Assembly: GCA_902562835.1 (NCBI GenBank)
Contig: CACEUX010000001.1
Span: forward strand, 1-64,000
DNA: 64,000 bases
Direction of reading: 5' to 3'
From: an uncultured Fidelibacterota bacterium
GTDB taxonomy: Bacteria > Fidelibacterota > Marinisomatia > Marinisomatales > UBA1611
The translations under genes and the position numbers were made by a program. The notes beneath the pieces were generated by a model. It was not told the origin of the DNA. It saw only the letters and a list, made by a program, of their open reading frames with translations, and searched no databases. Positions 55,390 through 63,794 of this stretch are shown here, piece by piece. Each line of letters begins with the position of its first letter. Position 1 is the first letter of the stretch.

Positions 55390-56795
55390 ACCTTAATAAA
55401 AAAGAACTAGAAACCTCAATTAATAAGTTTTGGGATGACAGTATCGTCCCAACGCTTATCGAATACATTAAAATTCCAAACAAGTCACCATCTTTTGATC
55501 CAGATTGGAAAAGAAATGGGCACATGGATAAGGTTCTTGTAATGGCAGTGGAGTGGGCAAAAAAACACATGCCGGAGGAGGCTGAATTAACAACGAAAGA
55601 AAGCCCGGGCAGAACACCAATTATTTTAATTGATGTCCCAGGTGAAACGGATGGAAACATCCTTATGTATGGTCATTTAGATAAGCAGCCTGAAATGGAC
55701 GGTTGGGATGGCGACTTGGGTCCATGGACCCCCGTTATTAAAGAAAACAAATTATTTGGTCGAGGTGGTGCTGATGATGGGTATGCCTTGTTTGCATCCT
55801 TATCTGCAATAAGATCTCTTAAGGAGCAAGGGGCAAAAACTCCTCGAATATTAATTTTAATAGAGTTTTGTGAAGAAAGCGGCTCTCCTGACCTACCCCA
55901 CTATATAGAAAGTTGTGAAAACCTAATTGGAGCCCCCGATTTAGTGATCTGTTTGGATTCAGGTGCGGGAGACTATAATCGTTTTTGGACAACAACCTCA
56001 CTTAGGGGGTTGATTGGTTGCTCTCTAAAAGTTGAGGTCTTAAAAGAGGGCGTCCATTCTGGTGGCGCCAGTGGGCATGTTCCATCATCTTTTAGGGTTG
56101 CCAGACAACTTCTCTCTAGGCTAGAAAATGAAAAAACAGGTGAAATAAGTCTCGCAGAGCTGAACACCAATATCCCAGAACACAGAATAGTAGAAACAGA
56201 AAAACTTGTTAGCATCCTTGGAGACGAAGTTGTAAATGAATTTCCCTGGAGGGGCGACATGCAGCCATCTACGGACAACAATGTTGAGGGGGTACTACGA
56301 AGAACATGGTTACCAAGCCTTTCGGTTGTTGGTGCCGGTGGATTACCACCTTCAAACAATGCTGGGAATGTATTGCGACCTTATACACAATTACAGCTTT
56401 CCATAAGGATTCCTCCTTTAGTAAACCACCTCAAGGCTCAAGAGGCAATTGGGGAAGCGTTGACAAAAAACCCACCTTACAATGCAAAAGTGACTGTTTC
56501 TTTTGATGAGCCTGCATCTGGTTGGAACGCTCCAGAAACGGTTGCATGGTTGGCCTCATCAATAAAAAGTGCATCCAGGAGTTATTATGGCGAAGATGCA
56601 TGCTCAATAAGTGAGGGTGGAACAATACCTTTCATGGCAATGCTGGGTGAACGATTTCCCAAGGCGCAGTTTGTTATCACTGGGGTTTTGGGTCCGGGCT
56701 CAAACGCACATGGACCAAATGAGTTTCTACATATTCCATATGCTAAAAAACTAACAGCCTGTATAGCATCAATCATCAACGACTTCCCAAGCTGA
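55386..56795 (+). CDS. M20-family metallopeptidase (dipeptidase-like)
   Basis: A protein of 469 residues. Zinc ligands lie in LMYGHLDKQPEMDGW and GRGGADDGYALFA, and the catalytic base region in LIEFCEESGSPDL. The dimerisation domain lies at about residues 220-370 and the last His in GSNAHGPNEF. Length and WDGDLGPWTPVI spelling match carnosinase/CNDP-type dipeptidases. No signal peptide, so cytoplasmic. Translationally coupled to the amidohydrolase. Confidence 0.92.
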   Translation: MNLNKKELETSINKFWDDSIVPTLIEYIKIPNKSPSFDPDWKRNGHMDKVLVMAVEWAKKHMPEEAELTTKESPGRTPIILIDVPGETDGNILMYGHLDKQPEMDGWDGDLGPWTPVIKENKLFGRGGADDGYALFASLSAIRSLKEQGAKTPRILILIEFCEESGSPDLPHYIESCENLIGAPDLVICLDSGAGDYNRFWTTTSLRGLIGCSLKVEVLKEGVHSGGASGHVPSSFRVARQLLSRLENEKTGEISLAELNTNIPEHRIVETEKLVSILGDEVVNEFPWRGDMQPSTDNNVEGVLRRTWLPSLSVVGAGGLPPSNNAGNVLRPYTQLQLSIRIPPLVNHLKAQEAIGEALTKNPPYNAKVTVSFDEPASGWNAPETVAWLASSIKSASRSYYGEDACSISEGGTIPFMAMLGERFPKAQFVITGVLGPGSNAHGPNEFLHIPYAKKLTACIASIINDFPS

Positions 56796-56802
56796 ATCTG
56801 TT

Positions 56803-57654
56803 TTGATCAGAACCTACTTGATTCTCCTGTTGGCTCTGGTCTCTGTTAGCTCATCATCTCTAGTTGTAAGATATGCTGCTTCTGTTCCCGCTGTTACATT
56901 GGCCTTTTGGAGAATGTTTTTAGCAAGCGGAATGCTGTGGGTTTATAGCATAAAAAAAACTGAGTCTCTTTCAAAGAAAAACAGAACTAGAGTTGTATTC
57001 GCAGGTCTGTTCTTGGGTCTTCATTTTATATTCTTTTTTATTGGTGTTCGGGAGGTTTCTGTTGCAAATGCTACGCTATTAGCCAATACGGGTCCATTTT
57101 TTACCGCTCTTTTTTCTATTGCTGTTAGAAAACCTATTCATAGATATGCCTTTTTAGGTCTTGTTTGTGCAATGGTTGGAATTTTGGTTGTACAGGGCTC
57201 TGAGCTAGACACGATTATGCAAAACTTTTACGGAAATTTCTTTTCTTTATTAAGTGGGGTGTGTATTGCCATTACATATGTTTTTGCTTCTAAAATACGG
57301 AAAAATACAAGCAATGTTATATATGGTCGTTCGTTATTTTTGGTCGCTGCTTTAACCATTGCACTTGTCGCAATTATTTTTGCTGTTCCTTTATTTGGTT
57401 TCAGCCTTGAACACTTCTGTTGGTTTCTGTTCTTGGGCCTTGTTCCAACAGTTTTGGGACACAACGTATTAAACTATGTAATTAAGTATTTGACACCCAC
57501 AGCCGTTGCCTCTGTGCCCCTTGGGGAGCCAGTTATCGCTTCTGTTTTTGCTTATTTTCTTTTTTCAGAGCTTATTCCCGTGAATGCATATTTTGGTGCA
57601 CCATTTATTTTTATAGGCATATATTTGATTTTAAAGAACTCGTCTAGCAGGTAA
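56803..57654 (+). CDS. EamA/DMT-family transporter
   Basis: A protein of 283 residues with about ten hydrophobic segments in two EamA halves. The first half has LAFWRMFLASGMLW and VANATLLANTGPFFTALFS. The second has VPTVLGHNVLNYVIKYL and ASVPLGEPVIASVFAY. Members export amino acids or metabolites. TTG is the only plausible start, 7 bp after the peptidase gene. Substrate unknown. It is convergent with the second PlsC gene. Confidence 0.9.
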   Translation: MIRTYLILLLALVSVSSSSLVVRYAASVPAVTLAFWRMFLASGMLWVYSIKKTESLSKKNRTRVVFAGLFLGLHFIFFFIGVREVSVANATLLANTGPFFTALFSIAVRKPIHRYAFLGLVCAMVGILVVQGSELDTIMQNFYGNFFSLLSGVCIAITYVFASKIRKNTSNVIYGRSLFLVAALTIALVAIIFAVPLFGFSLEHFCWFLFLGLVPTVLGHNVLNYVIKYLTPTAVASVPLGEPVIASVFAYFLFSELIPVNAYFGAPFIFIGIYLILKNSSSR

Positions 57655-57657
57655 GGC

Positions 57658-58419
57658 TTACTCTTCGCTTAAGGCTTTAAAATATGGTTGAGGTTTTGGC
57701 GTTATAAGGTTTTCTTTTTGGTATTTAAAAACTTCCGCGCTTTCACTAAATGGGCCCTGCCTGCCTGGAGGCAATAGCGCAGCTATCCGACACATCATTT
57801 CATTACCAACCGCATTTAAGGCCTTAACTTTTTGTCCCTTATTGCCTTTTATATTAAATGGCCCAAACGGCTTTCCAATATTAATACAAATACGAGAGCG
57901 GATACCCTTAAACATTCCCTCCCATGCCCTTTCAGCCCCATAAATGCCAATTGGAACTATGGGTGCTTTTCCAAGCGTTGAGAGATAAACTGCGCCATTT
58001 TTTGGTTGGCTTAGCAGGTTATAACTAACCCCACCATCTGGAAAAATTCCCAACAGCCCCCCCCTTCTTAAAACCTCAAGGGATCTTTTAATTGTGGATG
58101 GAGAGAGATTTTGCCTATTAACTGGTATCCAGCCGTATATAATGGGAGCCCATACAAGCCACCAATCAAGTTCTTGGTCACTTGCTGCTATAAAATTGAT
58201 AGGTTTTTGGATTCCGTAACTAAAAAATAAGGGGTCATAGTCACTAAAGTGATTACTGGCTATAACATAGGGACCTTTTTTTGGTAGGTGGTATTTACCC
58301 CTTACAGAAACACGAGCAATTCCTGAGCCTAAAAATAATGCGACATAAGTTAACAGGTATCTAATTATATGTGGTTTGGGGGAAAGCGATGATAAAAATT
58401 CAGGTCCAAACTTTTTCAT
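57658..58419 (-). CDS. plsC: PlsC-type acyltransferase (second copy)
   Basis: I use the ATG at 58419 (MKKFGPEF), because the track start at 58461 would overlap ssb. The protein has 253 residues with HX4D in ASNHFSDYDPLFF and the FPDGGVSYN block in place of FPEGTR. The N terminus has a hydrophobic helix (YLLTYVALFLGSG). Likely 1-acylglycerol-3-phosphate acyltransferase for phospholipid synthesis. It is 16 bp downstream of ssb and thus not part of the ether-lipid-like operon. Confidence 0.88.
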   Translation of the reverse strand: MKKFGPEFLSSLSPKPHIIRYLLTYVALFLGSGIARVSVRGKYHLPKKGPYVIASNHFSDYDPLFFSYGIQKPINFIAASDQELDWWLVWAPIIYGWIPVNRQNLSPSTIKRSLEVLRRGGLLGIFPDGGVSYNLLSQPKNGAVYLSTLGKAPIVPIGIYGAERAWEGMFKGIRSRICINIGKPFGPFNIKGNKGQKVKALNAVGNEMMCRIAALLPPGRQGPFSESAEVFKYQKENLITPKPQPYFKALSEE

Positions 58420-58435
58420 TAAGACTGTCTGTTTT

Positions 58436-58822
58436 TTAAAAAGGAAGGTCGTCGTCGTCACTTACCGCGGGCTGGTTAGGTTGCGCCCCAGCTTGTTGTC
58501 CCCCACCCTGTTGGGAACCTCCCATCAATTCAACGTTGTTTACAAAAACTCTTAAGCTTGCACCGCCAGTACCATCTTTTTTTTCATATTGATTAAGGGA
58601 TATTTCTCCTTCAACCACTACTTGCTGCCCTTTTACCATGTAATCTTTAAGCCCACCCTCGGCTCTTTTGCCGAATAGGGAGCACTCAAAATAGTGTGTT
58701 TTTTGATTGTCACCAAAACCAGTATTGTTTGCAACACTAAAAGACATAACCGGAGTACCGCTAGGAATAAAGCGCACCTCAGCATCTCGGGTTAACCTAC
58801 CACTAATAATTAATTTGTTCAT
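58436..58822 (-). CDS. ssb: Single-stranded DNA-binding protein
   Basis: A protein of 128 residues with an OB-fold N terminus (NKLIISGRLTRDAEVRFIP, VANNTGFGDNQKTHYFEC) and a Gly/Gln-rich linker. The C-terminal tip DDDDLPF recruits repair and replication proteins. AAAGGT lies 8 nt before the ATG. It protects ssDNA in replication. Downstream of dnaA on the same strand, which suits an origin cluster. Confidence 0.95.
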   Translation of the reverse strand: MNKLIISGRLTRDAEVRFIPSGTPVMSFSVANNTGFGDNQKTHYFECSLFGKRAEGGLKDYMVKGQQVVVEGEISLNQYEKKDGTGGASLRVFVNNVELMGGSQQGGGQQAGAQPNQPAVSDDDDLPF

Positions 58823-58892
58823 GTTAATACCTTTTCGTTAATAAAGTTTGTTTTTTTCTAAAGAGTGTTGAAATAGAGTTTTCTAGTGCAGG

Positions 58893-60230
58893 CTAAAAAG
58901 AGTATCCCAGTTCTTGTTTGACCACACTAAGCATATTTTTTATTCTTGTGTCACTTTCTATTTTATTGGTAATGGTGTTTACGGCGTGTATCACTGTTGT
59001 ATGGTCTCTGCCACCAAAAAACAAACCAATATTATTTAAAGACGTGCCTATGATCTCTCTGCTCAAATACATTGAAACCTGCCGAGCATCAGAGATTTCA
59101 CTTTTACGGCTTTTTCCAACGATTTCGTCTTCAGATATAGAAGAGATATTAGACACTTTTTGTATAATATCCTCCATGGATATATCACTGTTTAAGCGAC
59201 CCCCGGTTCTTTCTTGCACGACCTCTCTGACGAGGCTGTGGTCAATTTCTTTGTTCATCAGGGAAGACTTAGCCAGAATCCTGATTATTGTGCCCTCGAG
59301 GTCTCTTACATTGTTTTTGACGTGCCTTGCTATAAACTCGATAATATCATAATCTAGCGTCAGTCCATTTTGTTCAGCTTTTTCTAGGAGTATAGCAACC
59401 CTGACCTCAAAGTTTGGGGGCTGTACGTCAACGGACAAACCAGACTCAAAGCGGGAAAGAAGCCTGTCTTGCAACCCTTTCATTTCACCTGGATATTTAT
59501 CTGCAGTCATTACAATTTGTTTTCCAGCTTGATGTAGAGCGTTAAAGGTGTGAAAAAACTGTTCTTGAGTCTGTTCTTTACCTCTAAAAAACTGAATATC
59601 ATCAATCAGAAGAACGTCTGCCTTTCTGTATTTCTGAGCAAACTCAATGGTCTTGTTTTTTCTTAGGCCGTTCACAAAGTCGAGTGTGAATTTTTCGCTT
59701 GTAACTATTACAACATTAAGACTGTTATTAAGCTCAACCGCTCGGTTTCCAATGGCATGCATTATGTGGGTTTTACCCAGGCCGACACCGCCATATATAA
59801 TCAAAGGATTAAATCCGTTTTCTCCTGGATTGTTTGCAACCGACAGGGCAGCGTTTTTTGCAAACTCATTGTTTCCGCCCTCAATAAAGTTGTCGAACCT
59901 GTATAGTTTGTTAATGTTGTTTTGGTGAAGCGCCTTTGGTCGTTGTTGTGGTGTTGTGGCACTATCTGTGGCTATCTTCGAGGGGTTGCTATTTATAACG
60001 AACTTGAAGCCATAGTCCATGCCGCCAATTGAATTAAGCGAGGATTCGAGCTCCTTTTCATAGTGCGATTCTATCCACTCTGCGAAAAACTGATTCGGTA
60101 CCTCTAATAATATTTTATTATCAGAGAGGCCTATTGGCTCCACTGGCTCAAACCATGCGCTGAGGGCGTGCCCAGGCAGCTGGGCCTTAAGATACGATAG
60201 CGCCTCAGTCCATATCTGATTATGGCTCAT
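58893..60230 (-). CDS. dnaA: Chromosomal replication initiator DnaA
   Basis: A protein of 445 residues with four domains: domain I (about residues 1-80), a short linker, the AAA+ domain with Walker A GGVGLGKTHIM and Walker B VLLIDDIQFF, and the DNA-binding domain IV with GRDHTTVIHA. It opens the origin and controls its own gene. Two DnaA boxes lie 8-27 bp upstream of its start. Confidence 0.98.
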   Translation of the reverse strand: MSHNQIWTEALSYLKAQLPGHALSAWFEPVEPIGLSDNKILLEVPNQFFAEWIESHYEKELESSLNSIGGMDYGFKFVINSNPSKIATDSATTPQQRPKALHQNNINKLYRFDNFIEGGNNEFAKNAALSVANNPGENGFNPLIIYGGVGLGKTHIMHAIGNRAVELNNSLNVVIVTSEKFTLDFVNGLRKNKTIEFAQKYRKADVLLIDDIQFFRGKEQTQEQFFHTFNALHQAGKQIVMTADKYPGEMKGLQDRLLSRFESGLSVDVQPPNFEVRVAILLEKAEQNGLTLDYDIIEFIARHVKNNVRDLEGTIIRILAKSSLMNKEIDHSLVREVVQERTGGRLNSDISMEDIIQKVSNISSISEDEIVGKSRKSEISDARQVSMYLSREIIGTSLNNIGLFFGGRDHTTVIHAVNTITNKIESDTRIKNMLSVVKQELGYSF

Positions 60231-60237
60231 TTAAAAG

Positions 60238-60257
60238 TTATCCACATGTTATCCACA
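60238..60257 (+). other. Two tandem DnaA boxes (oriC candidate)
   Basis: TTATCCACA occurs at 60238-60246 and again at 60249-60257, both perfect consensus DnaA boxes in the same orientation with an 11 bp period. They lie just upstream of dnaA in the spacer shared with rpmH. The next 120 bp are AT-rich and hold an inverted repeat TTTAATCA/TGATTAAA at 60328-60352, a candidate unwinding element. They may also repress dnaA. Confidence 0.85.
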
Positions 60258-60327
60258 CACTAAATCTGTCATAAATTACAAAAATGGGGGCCATTTAGTA
60301 AACAATATTTTAGACCCGCTGTGGTTT

Positions 60328-60352
60328 TTTAATCACTTATTGATTGATTAAA
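60328..60352. repeat. AT-rich inverted repeat in the origin spacer
   Basis: TTTAATCA and TGATTAAA form an 8 bp inverted repeat around a 9 nt centre, 71 bp to the right of the second DnaA box. It could be part of the unwinding element of oriC or a control site for rpmH. Confidence 0.35.
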
Positions 60353-60408
60353 TTTTTTGTGATGGGGCCATTGCGTTTGTAATTTTGACGTCAATACTTT
60401 AACTCATA

Positions 60409-60543
60409 ATGAAAAGAACATATCAACCCAGTAAAAGAAAAAGACGAAACAAGCATGGCTTCAGGTCTCGAAGGTCTTCTGTTGGTGGGCGATCAGTACT
60501 TCGAAGAAGAAGAAAGAAGGGGCGAAAACGCCTAGCCCTCTAA
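60409..60543 (+). CDS. rpmH: 50S ribosomal protein L34
   Basis: A 44-residue ORF missing from the track because of its size. It begins [20 protein letters not shown] and ends [13 protein letters not shown], which is unmistakably L34. It lies divergent from dnaA on the far side of the origin, its usual place. The next gene is yidD, 6 bp downstream, with no rnpA between them. Confidence 0.97.
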   Translation: MKRTYQPSKRKRRNKHGFRSRRSSVGGRSVLRRRRKKGRKRLAL

Positions 60544-60549
60544 AACCTC

Positions 60550-60789
60550 GTGTTTCTAATTAGGTCAATTGACCACCTACTTAAAGCTTTTATTATATTT
60601 TTTGTAAAAACATACCAGCTAGTATTGTCTCCCATGATAGGTCCGCAGTGTAGGTTTACCCCTACTTGCTCCAATTATGCACTGGAGGCCCTAAGAGCTC
60701 GGTCCTTTTTTATGGCCATGTATCTCATATCAAAAAGAATTATAAAGTGTAACCCCCTTTTCAAGGGCGGGCACGACCCGCTTGCCTAG
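60550..60789 (+). CDS. yidD: Membrane protein insertion efficiency factor YidD
   Basis: A protein of 79 residues with a GTG start. An amphipathic N-terminal helix leads to YQLVLSPMIGPQCRFTPTCS and NYALEAL, then HDPL at the end, the YidD signature. It assists YidC in membrane protein insertion. It lies 2 bp before yidC. It is not RnpA: the RNR motif and basic helix of that protein are absent. Confidence 0.95.
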   Translation: MFLIRSIDHLLKAFIIFFVKTYQLVLSPMIGPQCRFTPTCSNYALEALRARSFFMAMYLISKRIIKCNPLFKGGHDPLA

Positions 60790-60791
60790 GC

Positions 60792-62450
60792 ATGGACAGA
60801 AATACCCTATTAGCCTTCTTTTTAATATCTCTGATATTGATTTTTACCCCAAAATACATGGAGCTGGTTTCACCTGCACCTGAAGCGCCGGAACAAAACA
60901 CAGAAGAGACCATAGAGGCGCCGGAACGGCAATACACAACTGAACCTGAAATCGTTTCTCAAACACCACAGCAAGCGACAACACCTGCTACCAAAACAAG
61001 CCTTAACGAAACAATTATAGAAATTGAGTCTGCTCTCTATATAGCAAAAGTTTCTTCTATGGCCGGTGGCACGATCACTGAGTTCAGCACAAAAGGCTAT
61101 TTAACGGCTGATAGCCAGCTTGTGAACCTGATACTTCCAAACCAAAGCCCTAACCTTTTGCTACAAGCAAAAGACCTTGACGGCAATAACCTAGACCTAG
61201 AATCGCCCTGGGAGTTCATTTCGTCGCAGCCGCCTAACATTATTAAAGAACCCTTTGTTCTAGAATTTAAAAAGGAAGTTTATAAGTCTCGATATATATA
61301 TAAAACCTTGCTGTTTGACCCATACAACTACACCGCCACTGTTGATATAGACCTCTCAGGTATAAGAAATGATATTTTTAGAGATGTGATGTTTGGCTGG
61401 CAGGGGGGTCTCGCATCTACAGAGAATAATAGCGTCGATGATAGGTCTTATTTTAAAGCGTATGCTTATATGGGTGGTGAGCTCGAGGAGCTCAAGGGAA
61501 AATCCGGAAAGGTCGAAGAGAAAAAGTTTTCTGGTGAAACAGAGTGGCTTTCAATAAGGACAAAATATTTCACCTCATCGCTAATACCACATTCTCCGGG
61601 AGACGTTAGAAAGTCTGCCCTTGTCTCCCCTGGTGACTCACTAGAAACATATGGTGCATATTTTATTCTAGACGCTAACGCTATACCCTCCTTCACACTG
61701 TTTCTTGGCCCGCTTGAATATGAACGCATTAAAAACCTTGGTGTTAACCTTGATTCAATAATGGACTTTGGCTGGGCGTTTATTAGGCCTATTTCAAAAG
61801 GTGTTTTATACTCGCTTAAGCTTATGCATAACCACATACCCAACTATGGCTTTGTTCTGATTGTTTTTGCCTTCCTAGTTAAGCTCCTGGTATACCCTTT
61901 GACCAAAAAAAGCTATCAGTCTACATCGGCAATGCAGGCGGTACAGCCAGAGGTAAACGCCCTAAGAGAAAAATACAAATCGAACCCAACCAAGCTTAAC
62001 CAGGCAACGATGGAGCTTTATAAGAAAAGAGGTGTAAACCCGCTTGGTGGGTGCCTGCCAATGCTTTTACAAATGCCCCTACTCTTTGCTCTATTTATCG
62101 TGTTTAGAACTACAATTGAACTTAGGGCTGAGCCATTTATTTGGTGGGTTAGGGACCTTTCGTCTCCAGACATAATAGTCAACCTCCCGTTCCACATACC
62201 GATATACGGGTCTCACATAGCAGCCCTGCCAATCTTTATGGTTGTATCTATGTTTGTCCAGCAAAAAATGATGATGACCGGTGGAGCACAGGCTGCTCAG
62301 CAAAAAACCATGCAATATTTTATGACTGCATTTTTTTTCCTGATATTTAACAGCTTTCCAGCTGGTTTAAATCTATACTACACGCTTTTTAATGTCTTAA
62401 CAATTGCTCAGCAGAAACTGGTTCCGACAGAAACCACCAAGACAGAGTGA
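60792..62450 (+). CDS. yidC: Membrane protein insertase YidC
   Basis: A protein of 552 residues. An N-terminal helix (LLAFFLISLILIFTPKYM) leads to a Pro/Glu/Thr linker and a periplasmic beta domain at about residues 75-340. The conserved Oxa1 core of membrane helices follows, with NYGFVLIVFAFLVKLLVYPL, GGCLPMLLQMPLLFALFIVF and the final AGLNLYYTLFNVL. It inserts inner-membrane proteins alone or with Sec. The size is that of Gram-negative YidC. Confidence 0.97.
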   Translation: MDRNTLLAFFLISLILIFTPKYMELVSPAPEAPEQNTEETIEAPERQYTTEPEIVSQTPQQATTPATKTSLNETIIEIESALYIAKVSSMAGGTITEFSTKGYLTADSQLVNLILPNQSPNLLLQAKDLDGNNLDLESPWEFISSQPPNIIKEPFVLEFKKEVYKSRYIYKTLLFDPYNYTATVDIDLSGIRNDIFRDVMFGWQGGLASTENNSVDDRSYFKAYAYMGGELEELKGKSGKVEEKKFSGETEWLSIRTKYFTSSLIPHSPGDVRKSALVSPGDSLETYGAYFILDANAIPSFTLFLGPLEYERIKNLGVNLDSIMDFGWAFIRPISKGVLYSLKLMHNHIPNYGFVLIVFAFLVKLLVYPLTKKSYQSTSAMQAVQPEVNALREKYKSNPTKLNQATMELYKKRGVNPLGGCLPMLLQMPLLFALFIVFRTTIELRAEPFIWWVRDLSSPDIIVNLPFHIPIYGSHIAALPIFMVVSMFVQQKMMMTGGAQAAQQKTMQYFMTAFFFLIFNSFPAGLNLYYTLFNVLTIAQQKLVPTETTKTE

Positions 62451-62457
62451 TTACAAA

Positions 62458-63780
62458 ATGGAACACCAGACAATTGTTGCTCAAACAACCCCAGTAGGGC
62501 AGTCAGGGGTTGCCTGTATAAGGCTCAGTGGCCCAAGGGCTTTTTACCTGGCTAGAAAAATTTCCAACCTTAATAAAAAAACGCCACACCGAAGCGCTTG
62601 CTTTTCTCCAATCTATGATGAACACATGAACAAGGTAGACGATGGTGTCTTTGTTTTTTTTAAATCCCCCCTCTCTTACACAGGAGAAGATGTTGTAGAA
62701 ATATCATGTCATGGTAACCCATATATTTCTGATAGAATAATTCAAGCAACCACAGCGCTTGGAGCTAGGGTTGCGGAACCGGGTGAATATACTAAGCGCG
62801 CTTTTTTAAATGGTAAGCTGGATTTAGCCCAGGCAGAGTCTGTTGGCCTACTAATCTCTTCAAGGTCAAGAGAAGCCGCAGAACACCAAACAAAGAACTT
62901 AAGTGGGGCCGCATCAAACAGGATCAAAAAAATGCAGGAGGGGTTGGTGGCTCTATTGTCTCGTCTAGAGTTTGAGTTCGATATTTCAGAAGAGGAGGCA
63001 AACCTTAGTTCTCTTTCTAAAGGTTTACTTAGATCATTAAAAAACAATTACTTAGAAATCAACAAACTAATAGAAACCTTTGCGCTTGGACACGCATACA
63101 CAAGCGGTTTGAGGGTTGTTATTGTAGGTGAACCCAACGTTGGGAAGTCAACCCTTATGAACTCTATTTTGGGTAGCAACAGAAGCATAACAGACTTTGC
63201 GGCTGGAACAACTCGCGACACCATTACTGCAGAAATCATTATTGGTGGTATCCCAACAACCCTTATTGATACAGCAGGTATACACCCTACCAAAGACCGT
63301 GTAGAGCTTGCTGGTGTGGATAGGGCGTTGTCTGAACTAGGCCGATCCGACCTTGTTTTATCAGTGTTTAGCTTTGATGCTCAAGAGATTGAAAATATTG
63401 ATGATACACTAAAAATATCTGTTTACAATAAGTCCGATAGAAAAAAATATTCTGGGAACAAACGCTCTGTCGTTTCGGTCTCCGCCCTTAAAAACAAAGG
63501 AATTAATAACCTAATAAAAACCATTGAAAAGACCCTTAAGGACGCCCGGCCATACAGCGAAGACATATTAATAAACACGGAGCGCCAAAAGAGCGCACTC
63601 CAGCTCTGTTCTTCTAATTTAGAAAAAGCCATCGACAACCTTGACAGAACCCCCCCATCCCTGGAGCTTGTGGCGGCTGATCTTCGGGCTGCCATAGATA
63701 GCCTTGGGTCTTTTTTGGGGAAAACCACAACTGACGATATCTTAGATCAGGTTTTTTCAACTTTTTGTGTTGGAAAATAG
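62458..63780 (+). CDS. mnmE: tRNA modification GTPase MnmE
   Basis: The track start at 62404 lies inside yidC. The ATG at 62458, 7 bp after the yidC stop, gives the normal N terminus MEHQTIVAQTTPVGQSGVAC and 440 residues. The G domain has GEPNVGKSTLMNS, DTAG and NKSD. The C terminus ends FCVGK with the conserved cysteine. With MnmG it installs the cmnm5 group on U34 of several tRNAs. The stop codon lies inside a parS-like site. Confidence 0.96.
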   Translation: MEHQTIVAQTTPVGQSGVACIRLSGPRAFYLARKISNLNKKTPHRSACFSPIYDEHMNKVDDGVFVFFKSPLSYTGEDVVEISCHGNPYISDRIIQATTALGARVAEPGEYTKRAFLNGKLDLAQAESVGLLISSRSREAAEHQTKNLSGAASNRIKKMQEGLVALLSRLEFEFDISEEEANLSSLSKGLLRSLKNNYLEINKLIETFALGHAYTSGLRVVIVGEPNVGKSTLMNSILGSNRSITDFAAGTTRDTITAEIIIGGIPTTLIDTAGIHPTKDRVELAGVDRALSELGRSDLVLSVFSFDAQEIENIDDTLKISVYNKSDRKKYSGNKRSVVSVSALKNKGINNLIKTIEKTLKDARPYSEDILINTERQKSALQLCSSNLEKAIDNLDRTPPSLELVAADLRAAIDSLGSFLGKTTTDDILDQVFSTFCVGK

Positions 63781-63794
63781 TTTCACGTGAAACA
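63779..63794. other. parS-like centromere site
   Basis: AGTTTCACGTGAAACA matches the bacterial ParB-binding parS consensus TGTTTCACGTGAAACA at 15 of 16 positions. It straddles the mnmE stop and the GTG start of mnmG, about 3.5 kb from the DnaA boxes. ParB loads at such sites near the origin to segregate chromosomes. parA and parB genes are probably downstream of mnmG, outside the window. Confidence 0.85.

Noticed and set aside
60550-60789. rnpA, expected after rpmH
   Set aside because: The translation has the CRFTPTCSNYALEAL signature of YidD and no RNase P protein motif.
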